NCBI GenBank assembly: GCA_947628655.1
Contig: CANRAS010000003.1
Span: 105,766 to 169,765 of the forward strand
DNA length: 64,000 nucleotides
Direction of reading: 5' to 3'
Origin: an uncultured Clostridia bacterium
Lineage (GTDB): Bacteria > Bacillota > Clostridia > Oscillospirales > Ruminococcaceae
The position numbers and the translations under genes were made by a program. Positions 20,380 to 29,271 of the stretch are shown piece after piece. Position 1 is the first letter of the stretch. Every line of letters starts with the position of its first letter. Below the pieces are notes generated by a model. The model was not told the origin of the DNA and searched no databases. It saw nothing but the letters and a program-made list of their open reading frames with translations.

Positions 20380-22512
20380 ATGTTAAGGATAGTAAAGAAA
20401 GATAACACATTAGAGGATTTTGACGTACAAAAGGTCGTAAACGCGGTGAATAAGTCCGCGGCGCGCGTGATGTATAATTTCACATCGGAAGAACTCGCGT
20501 TCATCTGCAAGTTCGTAACCGACAAGGCGCAGATGATAAGCGAAAAGGAGAACAAAGAGGAAATCTCAATAGCGCAGATGCACAACATAGTCGAAAGCGC
20601 GCTTGAGGAAACAAGTCCCGCGGTAGCCAAAAGCTATAAGGATTACCGCAATTACAAGCAGGATTTTGTTCATATGCTCGATGAAGTGTATGTGAAGTCG
20701 CAGTCGATAATGTATATAGGCGACAAGGAAAATTCCAACTCCGACTCCGCACTCGTGTCAACAAAGCGTTCTCTTATATTTAATGAACTTAATAAGTCGC
20801 TCTATCAAAAGTTCTTTATGACGGCGGAGGAACTTCAGGCGTGCCGTGACGGATATATCTACGTTCACGATATGAGCGCCCGCCGCGATACGATGAACTG
20901 CTGTCTTTTCGATATGAAAAGCGTTATGGAGGGCGGTTTTGAAATGGGCAACCTCTGGTATAACGAGCCGAAAACTCTCGCAGTCGCGTTTGATGTAATC
21001 GGCGATGTTACGCTTGCCGCCGCGTCGCAGCAGTACGGTGGGTTTACCGTCGCCAGCGTCGATGAACTCCTAGAACCGTATGCGCAGAAAACCTACGACA
21101 AGCAGTTCGCGCGCTATAAGGAAATGGGCGTATCCGATGAAACAGCCGACCGCGAGGCGATGAAAGACGTTGAAACGGATTTCCGTCAAGGCTTTCAAGG
21201 GTGGGAGTATAAGTTCAATTCGGTAAGTTCCTCGCGCGGAGATTACCCGTTCATTACAATGACGGCGGGCGTCGGCAGGGGAAAATTCGCTAAAATGGCG
21301 TGCAAGATAATGCTTGACGTAAGAAAGAACGGTCAGGGCAAGAAAACCTGCAAAAAGCCTGTGCTTTTCCCGAAAATAGTATTCCTCTATGATGAAAACC
21401 TCCACGGAGAGGGCTGTGAGCTTGAGGACGTGTTCGAGGCGGGCATAGAATGTTCGCAGAAAGCGATGTACCCCGATTGGCTTTCGCTCACGGGAGAGGG
21501 CTATGTAGCGTCCATTTATAAGAAATACGGCAAGATAATAAGTCCGATGGGCTGCAGGGCGTTCCTAAGCCCGTGGTACGAGCGCGGCGGTATGGAACCC
21601 GCCGACGAGGACGATAAACCCGTATTCATCGGTCGCTTTAACATAGGCGCGGTGTCGCTCCACCTGCCGATGATATACGCAAAATCCATACAGGAAAGCA
21701 AGGATTTCTTTGAAGTTTTGGATTATTACCTAAATCTAATCAGAAAAATCCATTGCAAGACATATGATTACCTGGGCGAAATGAAAGCCTCGACAAACCC
21801 GCTCGCATACTGCGAGGGCGGTTTCTTGGGCGGACATCTGGGCATACACGACAAGATAAAACCGCTTTTGAAGTCCGCGACCGCAAGTTTCGGCATAACC
21901 GCTCTTAATGAATTAGAGCAGATAGCCGACAAACAGTCTATCGCCAAAGACGGCAGTTTCGCGCTTAAAACAATGGAGTTTATAAATAAGCGTATCGCGG
22001 AATTTAAGAAAGAGGACGGACACCTCTACGCCGTATACGGCACGCCCGCCGAAAACCTCTGCGGCTTGCAGATACAACAGTTCCGTAAAAAATACGGTAT
22101 CGTCGAGAACGTTTCCGACAGAGAGTATGTGTCGAACTCTTTCCATTGCCACGTTTCCGAGGACATCACCCCGATAGAAAAACAGGACGCCGAAAAGAGA
22201 TTTTGGGATTTGTTCAACGGCGGTAAAATACAGTACGTCCGTTACCCGATTGATTACAACAAAGGCGCGGTAAAAAGTCTTGTGCGCCGCGCGATGAAAA
22301 AGGGCTTTTACGAGGGAGTGAACCTGTCGCTTGCGTATTGCGATGACTGCGGTTACGAACAGCTTGAAATGGACGTTTGTCCTAAGTGCGGAAGCCGCAA
22401 CCTTACAAAGATAGACAGAATGAACGGTTATCTCAGCTATTCGCGGGTAAAGGGCGATACGCGCCTTAACGCCGCGAAAATGGCGGAAATACGCGACAGA
22501 AAGAGTATGTAA
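20380..22512 (+). CDS. nrdD: Anaerobic ribonucleoside-triphosphate reductase
   Basis: This class III enzyme reduces ribonucleoside triphosphates through a glycyl radical and works only without oxygen. The 710-residue protein begins with an ATP-cone regulatory domain (about 1-90). It ends with a four-Cys zinc site (CDDCG and CPKCG) and the radical-bearing Gly, G683, in RMNGYL. The activase gene overlaps the stop by one base. No aerobic ribonucleotide reductase is in the window. Confidence 0.96.
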   Translation: MLRIVKKDNTLEDFDVQKVVNAVNKSAARVMYNFTSEELAFICKFVTDKAQMISEKENKEEISIAQMHNIVESALEETSPAVAKSYKDYRNYKQDFVHMLDEVYVKSQSIMYIGDKENSNSDSALVSTKRSLIFNELNKSLYQKFFMTAEELQACRDGYIYVHDMSARRDTMNCCLFDMKSVMEGGFEMGNLWYNEPKTLAVAFDVIGDVTLAAASQQYGGFTVASVDELLEPYAQKTYDKQFARYKEMGVSDETADREAMKDVETDFRQGFQGWEYKFNSVSSSRGDYPFITMTAGVGRGKFAKMACKIMLDVRKNGQGKKTCKKPVLFPKIVFLYDENLHGEGCELEDVFEAGIECSQKAMYPDWLSLTGEGYVASIYKKYGKIISPMGCRAFLSPWYERGGMEPADEDDKPVFIGRFNIGAVSLHLPMIYAKSIQESKDFFEVLDYYLNLIRKIHCKTYDYLGEMKASTNPLAYCEGGFLGGHLGIHDKIKPLLKSATASFGITALNELEQIADKQSIAKDGSFALKTMEFINKRIAEFKKEDGHLYAVYGTPAENLCGLQIQQFRKKYGIVENVSDREYVSNSFHCHVSEDITPIEKQDAEKRFWDLFNGGKIQYVRYPIDYNKGAVKSLVRRAMKKGFYEGVNLSLAYCDDCGYEQLEMDVCPKCGSRNLTKIDRMNGYLSYSRVKGDTRLNAAKMAEIRDRKSM

Positions 22513-23000
22513 TGCGTTATCACAATATAACCACGGATGATATGTTAAACGGCGACGGACTGCGCACGGTACTTTGGGTTGCGGGCTGTACGCACCATTG
22601 CGAAAAATGCCAGAACCCGATAACGTGGGATATAGACGGCGGCATAGAGTTTGACGAGGCGGCGGAGGAAGAACTTTTCCAAAAACTCGCCTATGACCAT
22701 ATCAGCGGAATAACGTTCAGCGGCGGCGACCCGCTCCACCCGCAGAACCGCGCGGAAGTGACGCGCCTTGCGAAAAAGTTCCGCGAGATGTTCCCGAAAA
22801 AGACGGTGTGGCTTTACACGGGCTATACTTACGAGGAAATACGCGGTCTTGAAGTCGTAGATTTCTGCGATGTGATAGTAGACGGCGAGTACATAGACGC
22901 GCAAAGCGACCCTAAACTGCATTGGAAAGGCAGTGCAAATCAGCGCGTAATTGACGTTAAGGAAACAAAGCGGTTAAACAAAATAGTGCTGTTTGACTGA
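22512..23000 (+). CDS. nrdG: Anaerobic ribonucleotide reductase activating protein
   Basis: NrdG is the radical-SAM activase that installs the glycyl radical on NrdD. The 162-residue protein carries the Cx3CxxC cluster motif at C26, C30 and C33 (CTHHCEKC) and a SAM-binding FSGGDPLHP motif. Length and arrangement are standard, and it is translationally coupled to nrdD through TAATG. Confidence 0.96.
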   Translation: MRYHNITTDDMLNGDGLRTVLWVAGCTHHCEKCQNPITWDIDGGIEFDEAAEEELFQKLAYDHISGITFSGGDPLHPQNRAEVTRLAKKFREMFPKKTVWLYTGYTYEEIRGLEVVDFCDVIVDGEYIDAQSDPKLHWKGSANQRVIDVKETKRLNKIVLFD

Positions 23001-23073
23001 AAACCGCAAACCTCCCGTCCGAGCGGTTTTACGCACGGAAATGACGGATATTTTTATGAAAGGTTGGTTCGTC

Positions 23074-23706
23074 ATGGGCGACAATAATTCAAAGCATGAC
23101 AGCGATAAACGGGTCATTCGGACGAAAAAGGCGATAAAATCGGCGCTGTTCAAGCTGATGGAACAAAAGAGCGTCGATAAAATCAGCGTAAGCGAGCTTA
23201 CGAAAGCTGCAAACGTCAACCGCAGAACGTTCTACACACATTATCACGGCATAACGGATATTCTTGACGAGGTAGAAAGCGACCTTGTCGCGGCTCTTGC
23301 AAGGCTCGTGAAAAGCATAGACCCGTCGGCGTTCCGAAAAAGCGCATACGAACTGTTCATAGGTCTTGACGAGCTTATCACGGTCGAGTTCGATTATTAC
23401 TTTCATATCGTGCGCGTAGACACCCGCGGAATGTTGATGTCCCGCCTGAAAAGCGTCATAAAGGGAATGACCGATATGCTGTTAGATCGGTTAAGCAAGC
23501 GCCACGGCGAGGGCGTAGCGGTGATTTCGTCGTTCATCGTCGGCGGTTTTTTCAATATGTATCTCGAATGGCATTACCACCCCAACGGCTGTCCGATTGA
23601 AAGAGCCGCGGAACTTGCGGGCGAAATGGTTGAACTTTGCGTTGAAAACGTAAGCCCCGCGATTACGGAGCAGTTTGACCGCCCGCCGATAACGGATAAT
23701 TCGTAA
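23074..23706 (+). CDS. TetR/AcrR-family transcriptional regulator
   Basis: A TetR-type helix-turn-helix spans about residues 12-58 (SVSELTKAANVNRRTFYTHY), followed by a helical ligand or dimer domain with a hydrophobic stretch near SSFIVGGFFNMYLEW. The frame is open upstream to 22993, overlapping nrdG. The ATG at 23074 is preferred because AAAGG lies about 10 bases before it and residues ahead of it do not look like the family. It ends before its own terminator, so it may control itself or the divergent sensor downstream; the target is unknown. Confidence 0.85.
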   Translation: MGDNNSKHDSDKRVIRTKKAIKSALFKLMEQKSVDKISVSELTKAANVNRRTFYTHYHGITDILDEVESDLVAALARLVKSIDPSAFRKSAYELFIGLDELITVEFDYYFHIVRVDTRGMLMSRLKSVIKGMTDMLLDRLSKRHGEGVAVISSFIVGGFFNMYLEWHYHPNGCPIERAAELAGEMVELCVENVSPAITEQFDRPPITDNS

Positions 23707-23723
23707 CAAATTTAATTCACAAG

Positions 23724-23759
23724 AGAACCGCACGGCAGAATTACCGCGCGGTTCTTTTT
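23724..23759 (+). terminator. Intrinsic terminator after the TetR gene
   Basis: AGAACCGC pairs with GCGGTTCT around an inner CGG/CCG pairing and is followed by TTTTTGG. It separates the nrdDG-tetR unit from the next promoter at 23773. Confidence 0.8.
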
Positions 23760-23772
23760 GGCTTTTTAGTGG

Positions 23773-23801
23773 TTGACATTTTGCGAAGTATCGGTTATAA
23801 T
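23773..23801 (+). promoter_or_regulatory. Sigma-A promoter of the HD-GYP sensor gene
   Basis: Consensus TTGACA and TATAAT are separated by 17 bases. The start codon is 53 bases downstream of the -10, with an AGGAGTG ribosome site. Confidence 0.85.
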
Positions 23802-23853
23802 ATAATAAAGTGGTGTAATTTAAACCTTTTCCCACGTTAAAGGAGTGAAGTAA

Positions 23854-26800
23854 ATGACCGCGAGGTGTTCAAAACTTACCGCGATGTTTGTGACAGTTGC
23901 AGTGGCTCTGGGGTGCTGTTTGTTCGCGTTCCCGAAAAACGCACGGGCGCAGGAAAACGCATATCAGATGAACAGCTATTCGACTTTCCTGTACAACAAC
24001 GCCAACGGTCTGCCGACTTCGGAGGCGAACGATATTGTGCAGTCGGAGGACGGCTATATATTTATTGGAAGTTACAGCGGACTCACGTTTTATGACGGAG
24101 TTTCGTTCGAGCGTTTCAGTTCTCAGACGGGAATAACAAGCACGGTAAGTCTGTTTTTGGATAAGGACGACAGATTGTGGGTCGGCACAAACGACAGCGG
24201 ACTTGTTTTGTACGAAAACGGCAATTACACATATTACGGTCGCGACGCGGGTTTAACGTCAATGTCGGTGCGCTCTATAACGCAGGACGACAGCGGGCGC
24301 ATAATCTTCGCGACAACGGAGGGTCTTTTCCGCGTCGATGAAGAAAGCAAGACCGTAATCCCGATAAACGACCCCGCGGTAGACGGTAAGTATTTAATGC
24401 AGCTTACCGAATGTGTAGAGGGAGTAATATACGGCATTACGATTGAGGGCGAATGTTTCAGCTTAGAGGACTTGAAGATAACAAATTCGTTCACAAGCGC
24501 CGATATTAATATCGGAATGGCAAACTGCATAGTAGCAGACCCCACGGTAAAAGGCAGGGTCTGGATAGGTTCGGACGAATCCGAAGTTATGTGCGGCGAT
24601 ATGTTCAGCAATATGAAAAACAGCACGGTTTATTCCGTAGCACCCAACATCAGTATAAATTCCGTTTACCCGATGGACGACGGCTCGCTGTGGATATGCT
24701 CCGATAACGGCGTCGGCAGACTGAACGCGGACGGAACGTATGAAACATACGAGAATTTCCCGCTGAATAATTCCGTTGAAAAAATGATAGTCGATTACGA
24801 GGGCAACCTTTGGTTCGTTTCCTCAAGACAGGGAGTAATGAAAGTCGTTCGCAGCGATTTTACGAACGTCAGCCTAAACGCGGATTTGGAAGATACTGTA
24901 GTAAACGCCACATGTATCTATAACGATGAACTCTACATCGGCACGGATAACGGGCTTATACTGCTTGATAAAAACAGACAGAAAAAGACAAACGAACTCA
25001 CATCAATGCTTGACGGTGTGCGTATACGCTGTATCAAGACGGATTTAAGCGGCGAACGCCTTTGGCTCTGCACCTATAGTGAAAACGGTTTGATATGCTA
25101 CGACGGCAAAACAGGGAAGTGCGATTGTTTTAATAAGACAAACGGACTGAAATCAGATAAAGCCCGCACGGTGGAAATGCTGTCCGACGGCACGGTAGCA
25201 GTCACCGCTACAGGCGGCGTATCTCTTATCAAAGACGGCGCGGTCGTGAAAACATTTGACGAAAACAACGGCTTGGGCAACACCGAGATACTCACGCTCT
25301 GCGAGGGCAGCGACGGTCTTATCTATATGGGGAGCGACGGCGGAGGAATAGTAGTCACCGACCGCGAAAAGGTAGTAGGGCAATACGGCTTTGACGACGG
25401 CTTGAAATCGGAAATAATCCTGCGCCTTAAAACCGACCCCGAAACGGGCGCGATATGGATAATAACGGGAAATTCGATAGCGTATCTTGAAAACGAAAAA
25501 ATCCGCACGATAAACAGTTTTCCGTATTCAAACAACTTCGATATGGTCTTTGACAATTTCGGCAGAATATGGATTTTAAGCAGTAACGGAATTTATACCG
25601 TAAACCGCGACAGTATGATAGCCGATAACGGACTTGAGTATTCGTTCTATGACGTGAACTGCGGTTTGCCGTGCGTTGCGACCGCCAATTCCTACAGTTA
25701 TGTTGATAATGACGGCACGCTGTATATCGCGGGCGTGACGGGCGTTTCGTCGATAAATATAAACGCCGAGGACGAAATCGAGGGCGGAATTAAACTGAGC
25801 GTACCTTACATAGAAGTAGACGACGAGCGAATAATAATAAACGACGGTGAAACCGTAACTATCCCCGCGGACTGCAAGCGTCTTACGATACACGCGTTCG
25901 CGCCGACGTTTCTGCTTACCTGCCCGCGGCTTTCGTATTATCTCGACGGCTTTGACGATGAAAAAATCACGTTCACGAAACAGGAAATGCAGCCGATAAG
26001 CTATACAAACCTTAAAGCGGGGACGTATACGTTTAAATTCTCGATAGTAGACCCGATGACGGGCGAGGATACCGAAACGGTAAGCATAAAGCTGATAAAA
26101 AAGCGCGCGTTTTTTGAAGAATTGTGGTTTTGGTGGATAGTCGCGGCGATAGTATTAGCGGGCGTACTGCTTGTAATGCTTATCATAAACAAGATAAAGA
26201 CCCGCCGACTGCTCCAAAAGGAAAAGGAAAATCAAGAATTTGTAAATCAGATAATCAAAGCGTTTGCGAAGTGTATCGACTTAAAAGACAAATACACAAA
26301 CGGTCACTCGTTTAGAGTTGCGAAGTATGCTGAACTTATTGCGCAGAAAATGGGATTTGACGAACAGCGCGTCACGGATATTTACAACATAGGACTTCTC
26401 CACGACATAGGAAAGATAGCCGTTCCCGACAGGATACTAAGCAAACCCGCGCGCCTTACGAAAGAGGAGTTTGAGATAATCAGCCAGCACGCGCTTAACG
26501 GTTATGAAATACTAAAGGAGATTATTATTCGTCCCGAACTTGCGATAGGCGCGGGTTTCCACCACGAGCATATCGACGGCACGGGCTATCCGTTCGGCAA
26601 AAAAGGCGACGAGATACCCGAAATAGCGCAGATGATAGCCGTAGCGGACACGTTCGACGCGATGAACTCCACGCGACCTTACCGTCAGCAGATGTACGCC
26701 GAAGATATTATAGACGAAATGACGAAAATTTCAGGTACACAGCTAAACAGCGAAATGACCGCGGTGTTCTTGGAAATTATCCGCGAGGGCAAACTTGACA

Positions 26801-26952
26801 GCGTTCTTGCATGGAAAAGCAAATCCCACACTCCGCAGACAGTAGCCGAGGCTATGAAAGCCAACGAGAACCCCGAAAACAGCGAAATTACCAAAGACAC
26901 CGAAAGCGACGATAATACCGAAAGCAACGAAAACCATAAAGAACACATTTAA
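23854..26952 (+). CDS. Beta-propeller/Y_Y_Y membrane sensor fused to HD-GYP phosphodiesterase domain
   Basis: This 1032-residue protein has a signal peptide (1-32) and then many Reg_prop-type propeller repeats built on patterns such as DGYIFIGSYSGLTFYDG, DDRLWVGTNDSGL and DGSLWICSDNGVG (about 40-600). A Y_Y_Y-like Ig domain follows (about 635-745), then one membrane helix (about 756-778) and a cytoplasmic HD-GYP domain with LLHDIGK near 848 and GTGYP near 910. It should bind an outside ligand and hydrolyse cyclic di-GMP inside. The C-terminal 35 residues are a Glu/Asn-rich tail. Confidence 0.9.
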   Translation: MTARCSKLTAMFVTVAVALGCCLFAFPKNARAQENAYQMNSYSTFLYNNANGLPTSEANDIVQSEDGYIFIGSYSGLTFYDGVSFERFSSQTGITSTVSLFLDKDDRLWVGTNDSGLVLYENGNYTYYGRDAGLTSMSVRSITQDDSGRIIFATTEGLFRVDEESKTVIPINDPAVDGKYLMQLTECVEGVIYGITIEGECFSLEDLKITNSFTSADINIGMANCIVADPTVKGRVWIGSDESEVMCGDMFSNMKNSTVYSVAPNISINSVYPMDDGSLWICSDNGVGRLNADGTYETYENFPLNNSVEKMIVDYEGNLWFVSSRQGVMKVVRSDFTNVSLNADLEDTVVNATCIYNDELYIGTDNGLILLDKNRQKKTNELTSMLDGVRIRCIKTDLSGERLWLCTYSENGLICYDGKTGKCDCFNKTNGLKSDKARTVEMLSDGTVAVTATGGVSLIKDGAVVKTFDENNGLGNTEILTLCEGSDGLIYMGSDGGGIVVTDREKVVGQYGFDDGLKSEIILRLKTDPETGAIWIITGNSIAYLENEKIRTINSFPYSNNFDMVFDNFGRIWILSSNGIYTVNRDSMIADNGLEYSFYDVNCGLPCVATANSYSYVDNDGTLYIAGVTGVSSININAEDEIEGGIKLSVPYIEVDDERIIINDGETVTIPADCKRLTIHAFAPTFLLTCPRLSYYLDGFDDEKITFTKQEMQPISYTNLKAGTYTFKFSIVDPMTGEDTETVSIKLIKKRAFFEELWFWWIVAAIVLAGVLLVMLIINKIKTRRLLQKEKENQEFVNQIIKAFAKCIDLKDKYTNGHSFRVAKYAELIAQKMGFDEQRVTDIYNIGLLHDIGKIAVPDRILSKPARLTKEEFEIISQHALNGYEILKEIIIRPELAIGAGFHHEHIDGTGYPFGKKGDEIPEIAQMIAVADTFDAMNSTRPYRQQMYAEDIIDEMTKISGTQLNSEMTAVFLEIIREGKLDSVLAWKSKSHTPQTVAEAMKANENPENSEITKDTESDDNTESNENHKEHI

Positions 26953-26960
26953 CAAAAATT

Positions 26961-26992
26961 CGAGTTATCCGAACAGGATAACTCGATTTTTT
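26961..26992. terminator. Bidirectional terminator between HD-GYP and SLOG genes
   Basis: A perfect ten-pair stem (CGAGTTATCC/GGATAACTCG) with a GAACA loop is followed by ATTTTTT on the + strand and by AATTTTT on the - strand. It serves both convergent genes. Confidence 0.88.
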
Positions 26993-27482
26993 ATAATATC
27001 GGCGGTATGATAATAATATCCTTGCGCACCGCCCGCGCGAGATTTACCGTCTGCATCGTCCCGCCGCTATGCCCGTCAAACACGGCGATAAGCAAATCGC
27101 AAAACTGTACGAGCGCCTTGTTTCGTTTCATCATACAGCCTTTGGCGTAGTGCGGTGAAATCGTGAACTTCTTTGAGCATTGAGTGAGTAATTTTTGATA
27201 CCGCGCCTTGTCCTCGGCGCTCCACCTGTCGGCTTGTTCGGGGCAGGGAATAACCGCGTTCAAGCTAATCTGCGGAAATTCTTTCTTTACTTCCAAAACA
27301 GCCTCCGCCGCCCAAGTGTCCACGCCCAATGCCATTCCCGAATAAAATTCCAAAGCGCCCCTTTCGGCGAGTTCCTTTATCTGATTGTAAAGCCGTGCTT
27401 TCAGGTCAATACACAAATCGTCGTCCTCTCCGAAAAACGGCAGTTTATCGGGTCTATGACCCGTAAAAGAAATACTGTACAT
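26991..27482 (-). CDS. SLOG-family (DUF1273/YpsA-like) protein
   Basis: This is a 163-residue Rossmann-like protein. It starts with SFTGHRPDKLPFFGE and carries the SGMALGVDTWAAEAVL and CDLLIAVFDGHSGGT segments typical of the SLOG nucleotide-binding superfamily, DUF1273 branch. Family members are proposed to sense or process nucleotide-derived ligands; no reaction is established. GGAGGAATAAT precedes the ATG. It lies downstream of ruvX and the oxidoreductase remnant on the same strand. Confidence 0.85.
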   Translation of the reverse strand: MYSISFTGHRPDKLPFFGEDDDLCIDLKARLYNQIKELAERGALEFYSGMALGVDTWAAEAVLEVKKEFPQISLNAVIPCPEQADRWSAEDKARYQKLLTQCSKKFTISPHYAKGCMMKRNKALVQFCDLLIAVFDGHSGGTMQTVNLARAVRKDIIIIPPIL

Positions 27483-27520
27483 ATTATTCCTCCGAACACT
27501 GTTATTATAAGCGATTTTGC

Positions 27521-27730
27521 CTAGAAAATCAATATGTACTTCGGGGTATTGTTAAGCAGTTTTCGCTTTACCGCTCCGACAACGCCCTCACAGTCAAGGA
27601 CGAATTTTGCCTGTTCGGTATAAACGCTTTTCCCCTTGAATGTCACCGTGACAGTATCGTTTTCCTCTTTGCAGGACAATACCGCCGTTTCGTCCCGAAG
27701 TTCTGCGCCGATGACAATTACATCATACAT
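27521..27730 (-). pseudogene. Remnant of a FAD-dependent oxidoreductase (geranylgeranyl-reductase-like)
   Basis: The 69-codon frame starts, after AGAGGAAAG, with YDVIVIGA, the opening of a FAD-binding Rossmann fold. The glycine motif GAGPAG that should follow is missing. The sequence jumps to ELRDETAVLSC and then a FVLDCEGVVGAVKRKLL segment, which matches the DGxxSxVRR-type flavin motif normally about 130 residues further on. The catalytic C-terminal half is absent. This fits an internal deletion between two GA-coding sites plus truncation. A functional small protein cannot be excluded. Confidence 0.6.
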
Positions 27731-27759
27731 AAAGTGCTTTCCTCTCGTACAGTTCCCGG

Positions 27760-28194
27760 TCACGTTTCTTTAGTTTCCGGGTGCAGTCTGCGGTAATCCA
27801 AATAGGAACTCAGTATAACAGCCGCCGCCGCTTGGTCGAGAACCGCCTTGCGCTTTTTCCCGCGCTTGTTTATTTCGTTCATATATCCTATAGCCGTAAC
27901 GGTAGACGAACGCTCGTCCCACATTGTAACGGGCAGTTCTAATAGTTCGCGCAGTTTGTCCGCAAGCGCGTGGCATTTCCGCGAACGTTCGCCGCGCGTA
28001 TTGTTCATATTGATAGGGTCGCCGACGACAACCATTTCCGCCTTGTATTTCACAGCCGCCTCGGCAATCATTTCGGCACAGCGGTCAAAGTCGTGCATAT
28101 AGATTGTTTCAAGCGGCGACGCGAGAATTTCGTCCGCATCGCTAATCGCCAGCCCCGTGCGCGCGTCGCCGTAGTCTACACAAAGGATTTTCAT
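27760..28194 (-). CDS. ruvX: Putative Holliday junction resolvase RuvX (YqgF)
   Basis: This RNase H-fold nuclease family is implicated in Holliday junction or pre-16S rRNA processing. The protein has CVDYGDARTGLAISD at the N-terminus, VVGDPINMNN in the middle and WDERSSTVTA plus DQAAAAVILSSYLD at the end, giving the acidic metal ligands of the family. The ATG at 28194 is nine bases after GAGG and is preferred over the one at 28200. Length is 144 residues. Confidence 0.92.
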   Translation of the reverse strand: MKILCVDYGDARTGLAISDADEILASPLETIYMHDFDRCAEMIAEAAVKYKAEMVVVGDPINMNNTRGERSRKCHALADKLRELLELPVTMWDERSSTVTAIGYMNEINKRGKKRKAVLDQAAAAVILSSYLDYRRLHPETKET

Positions 28195-28224
28195 AACCAT
28201 TTTCCTCTCTGAACATTTGCGTTT

Positions 28225-28253
28225 ATTATAACATATTTTAAAGAATTTGTCAA
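28225..28253 (-). promoter_or_regulatory. Sigma-A promoter of ruvX
   Basis: On the minus strand, consensus TTGACA and TATAAT are separated by 17 bases, with the -10 about 30 bases before the ruvX start. Confidence 0.85.
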
Positions 28254-28289
28254 GTAAAAATTTAATCGAAAACTGTTTGCGGAATACTC

Positions 28290-28318
28290 TTGCAAAAATA
28301 CGGCAGTTGTGTTATAAT
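28290..28318 (+). promoter_or_regulatory. Sigma-A promoter of the sugar-isomerase-like gene
   Basis: TTGCAA and TATAAT are separated by 17 bases. It is divergent to the ruvX promoter, with 36 bases between the two -35 elements. Confidence 0.8.
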
Positions 28319-28371
28319 ATAGTTAATCCAAAATTACCCAAAAGAAACTCAACTCAAAAGGAATGAATACA

Positions 28372-29160
28372 ATGAAAATAGGCGTATCCACAGCCTCCCT
28401 CTACCCGCTCCATGTAGAGGACGCATTCGCGGTGCTTGCCGAACTCGGCGTAAAAACGGCGGAGGTATTCCCGAATGCGACCGTTGAGGCAAGAGAACCG
28501 ATACTTTCAAAGATAGAGGAAATCCGCGAAAAAAACGATATGACAATTACCTCGTTCCACCCGTTTTCAAGCCCTATGGAGAGCGTTTTCCTGTTCTCGG
28601 CATACGACCGCCGCATTGAGGAGATGATGACGCTTTACGAGGAGTTTTTCGCGGCAATGAATAAAATCGGCGCAAAGATATTTGTACTTCACGGCGCGAT
28701 ATTAAGCAGAAAATGCACCGTCGGGCATTATCTTGAACAGTTTCGGCTGTTAAGCGACGTAGCAAAGCGGTATAAAGTTACTGTCGCGCAGGAGAATGTA
28801 AACTATTGTATGTCGGGCGATATAGAGTTCTTAAAAATTATGAAACGCGAACTCGGCGAACAGGCGAAGTTCGTACTCGACTTGAAACAAGCGCGCCGAA
28901 GCGGAAAAGACCCGCTTGAATTTGTAAGCGAATTAAAGGACAGCATAATCCATTGCCACATCTCCGATGCGAACGCCGAAAGTGATTGCCTGCCGATAGG
29001 GGACGGCGATTATGATTTTACGAAGTTCACGAAAGCGCTGTTCTCCAACGGCTATGACGGCGCGTTTATAATCGAACTTTACCGTGATAATTACGGCGAG
29101 TTCGGCGATTTGCGCCGATGTGTTGATACTATGTCGGAAATAGTGGATAAGCTGAAATAA
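28372..29160 (+). CDS. Xylose isomerase-like TIM-barrel protein (sugar phosphate isomerase/epimerase family)
   Basis: This 262-residue protein is of the AP-endonuclease-2/xylose-isomerase-like fold. Metal-ligand candidates are Glu in VAQENVNYC, Asp in FVLDLKQA, His in IIHCHISDA and Glu in FIIELYRDN. The N-terminal SFHPFSSPMES loop is also typical. The substrate cannot be told. The ATG at 28372 lies after AAAGG with better spacing than the one at 28363. It stands alone between a promoter and a terminator. Confidence 0.85.
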   Translation: MKIGVSTASLYPLHVEDAFAVLAELGVKTAEVFPNATVEAREPILSKIEEIREKNDMTITSFHPFSSPMESVFLFSAYDRRIEEMMTLYEEFFAAMNKIGAKIFVLHGAILSRKCTVGHYLEQFRLLSDVAKRYKVTVAQENVNYCMSGDIEFLKIMKRELGEQAKFVLDLKQARRSGKDPLEFVSELKDSIIHCHISDANAESDCLPIGDGDYDFTKFTKALFSNGYDGAFIIELYRDNYGEFGDLRRCVDTMSEIVDKLK

Positions 29161-29180
29161 ACGATAACATAATAATCAAG

Positions 29181-29215
29181 TCCCGTTTCCCGCACTTTGC
29201 GGGAGCGGGATTTTT
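29181..29215 (+). terminator. Intrinsic terminator after the isomerase-like gene
   Basis: TCCCG and TCCCGCA pair with TGCGGGA and CGGGA across a short loop, followed by TTTTTATAT. A weak promoter (TTGAAT, 18 bases, TATAAT at 29221-29250) follows for the DUF421 gene. Confidence 0.85.
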
Positions 29216-29271
29216 ATATATTGAATAATTTTGTAAAATTTCTTTATAATAACAAAAAAGGAGTGATGATT

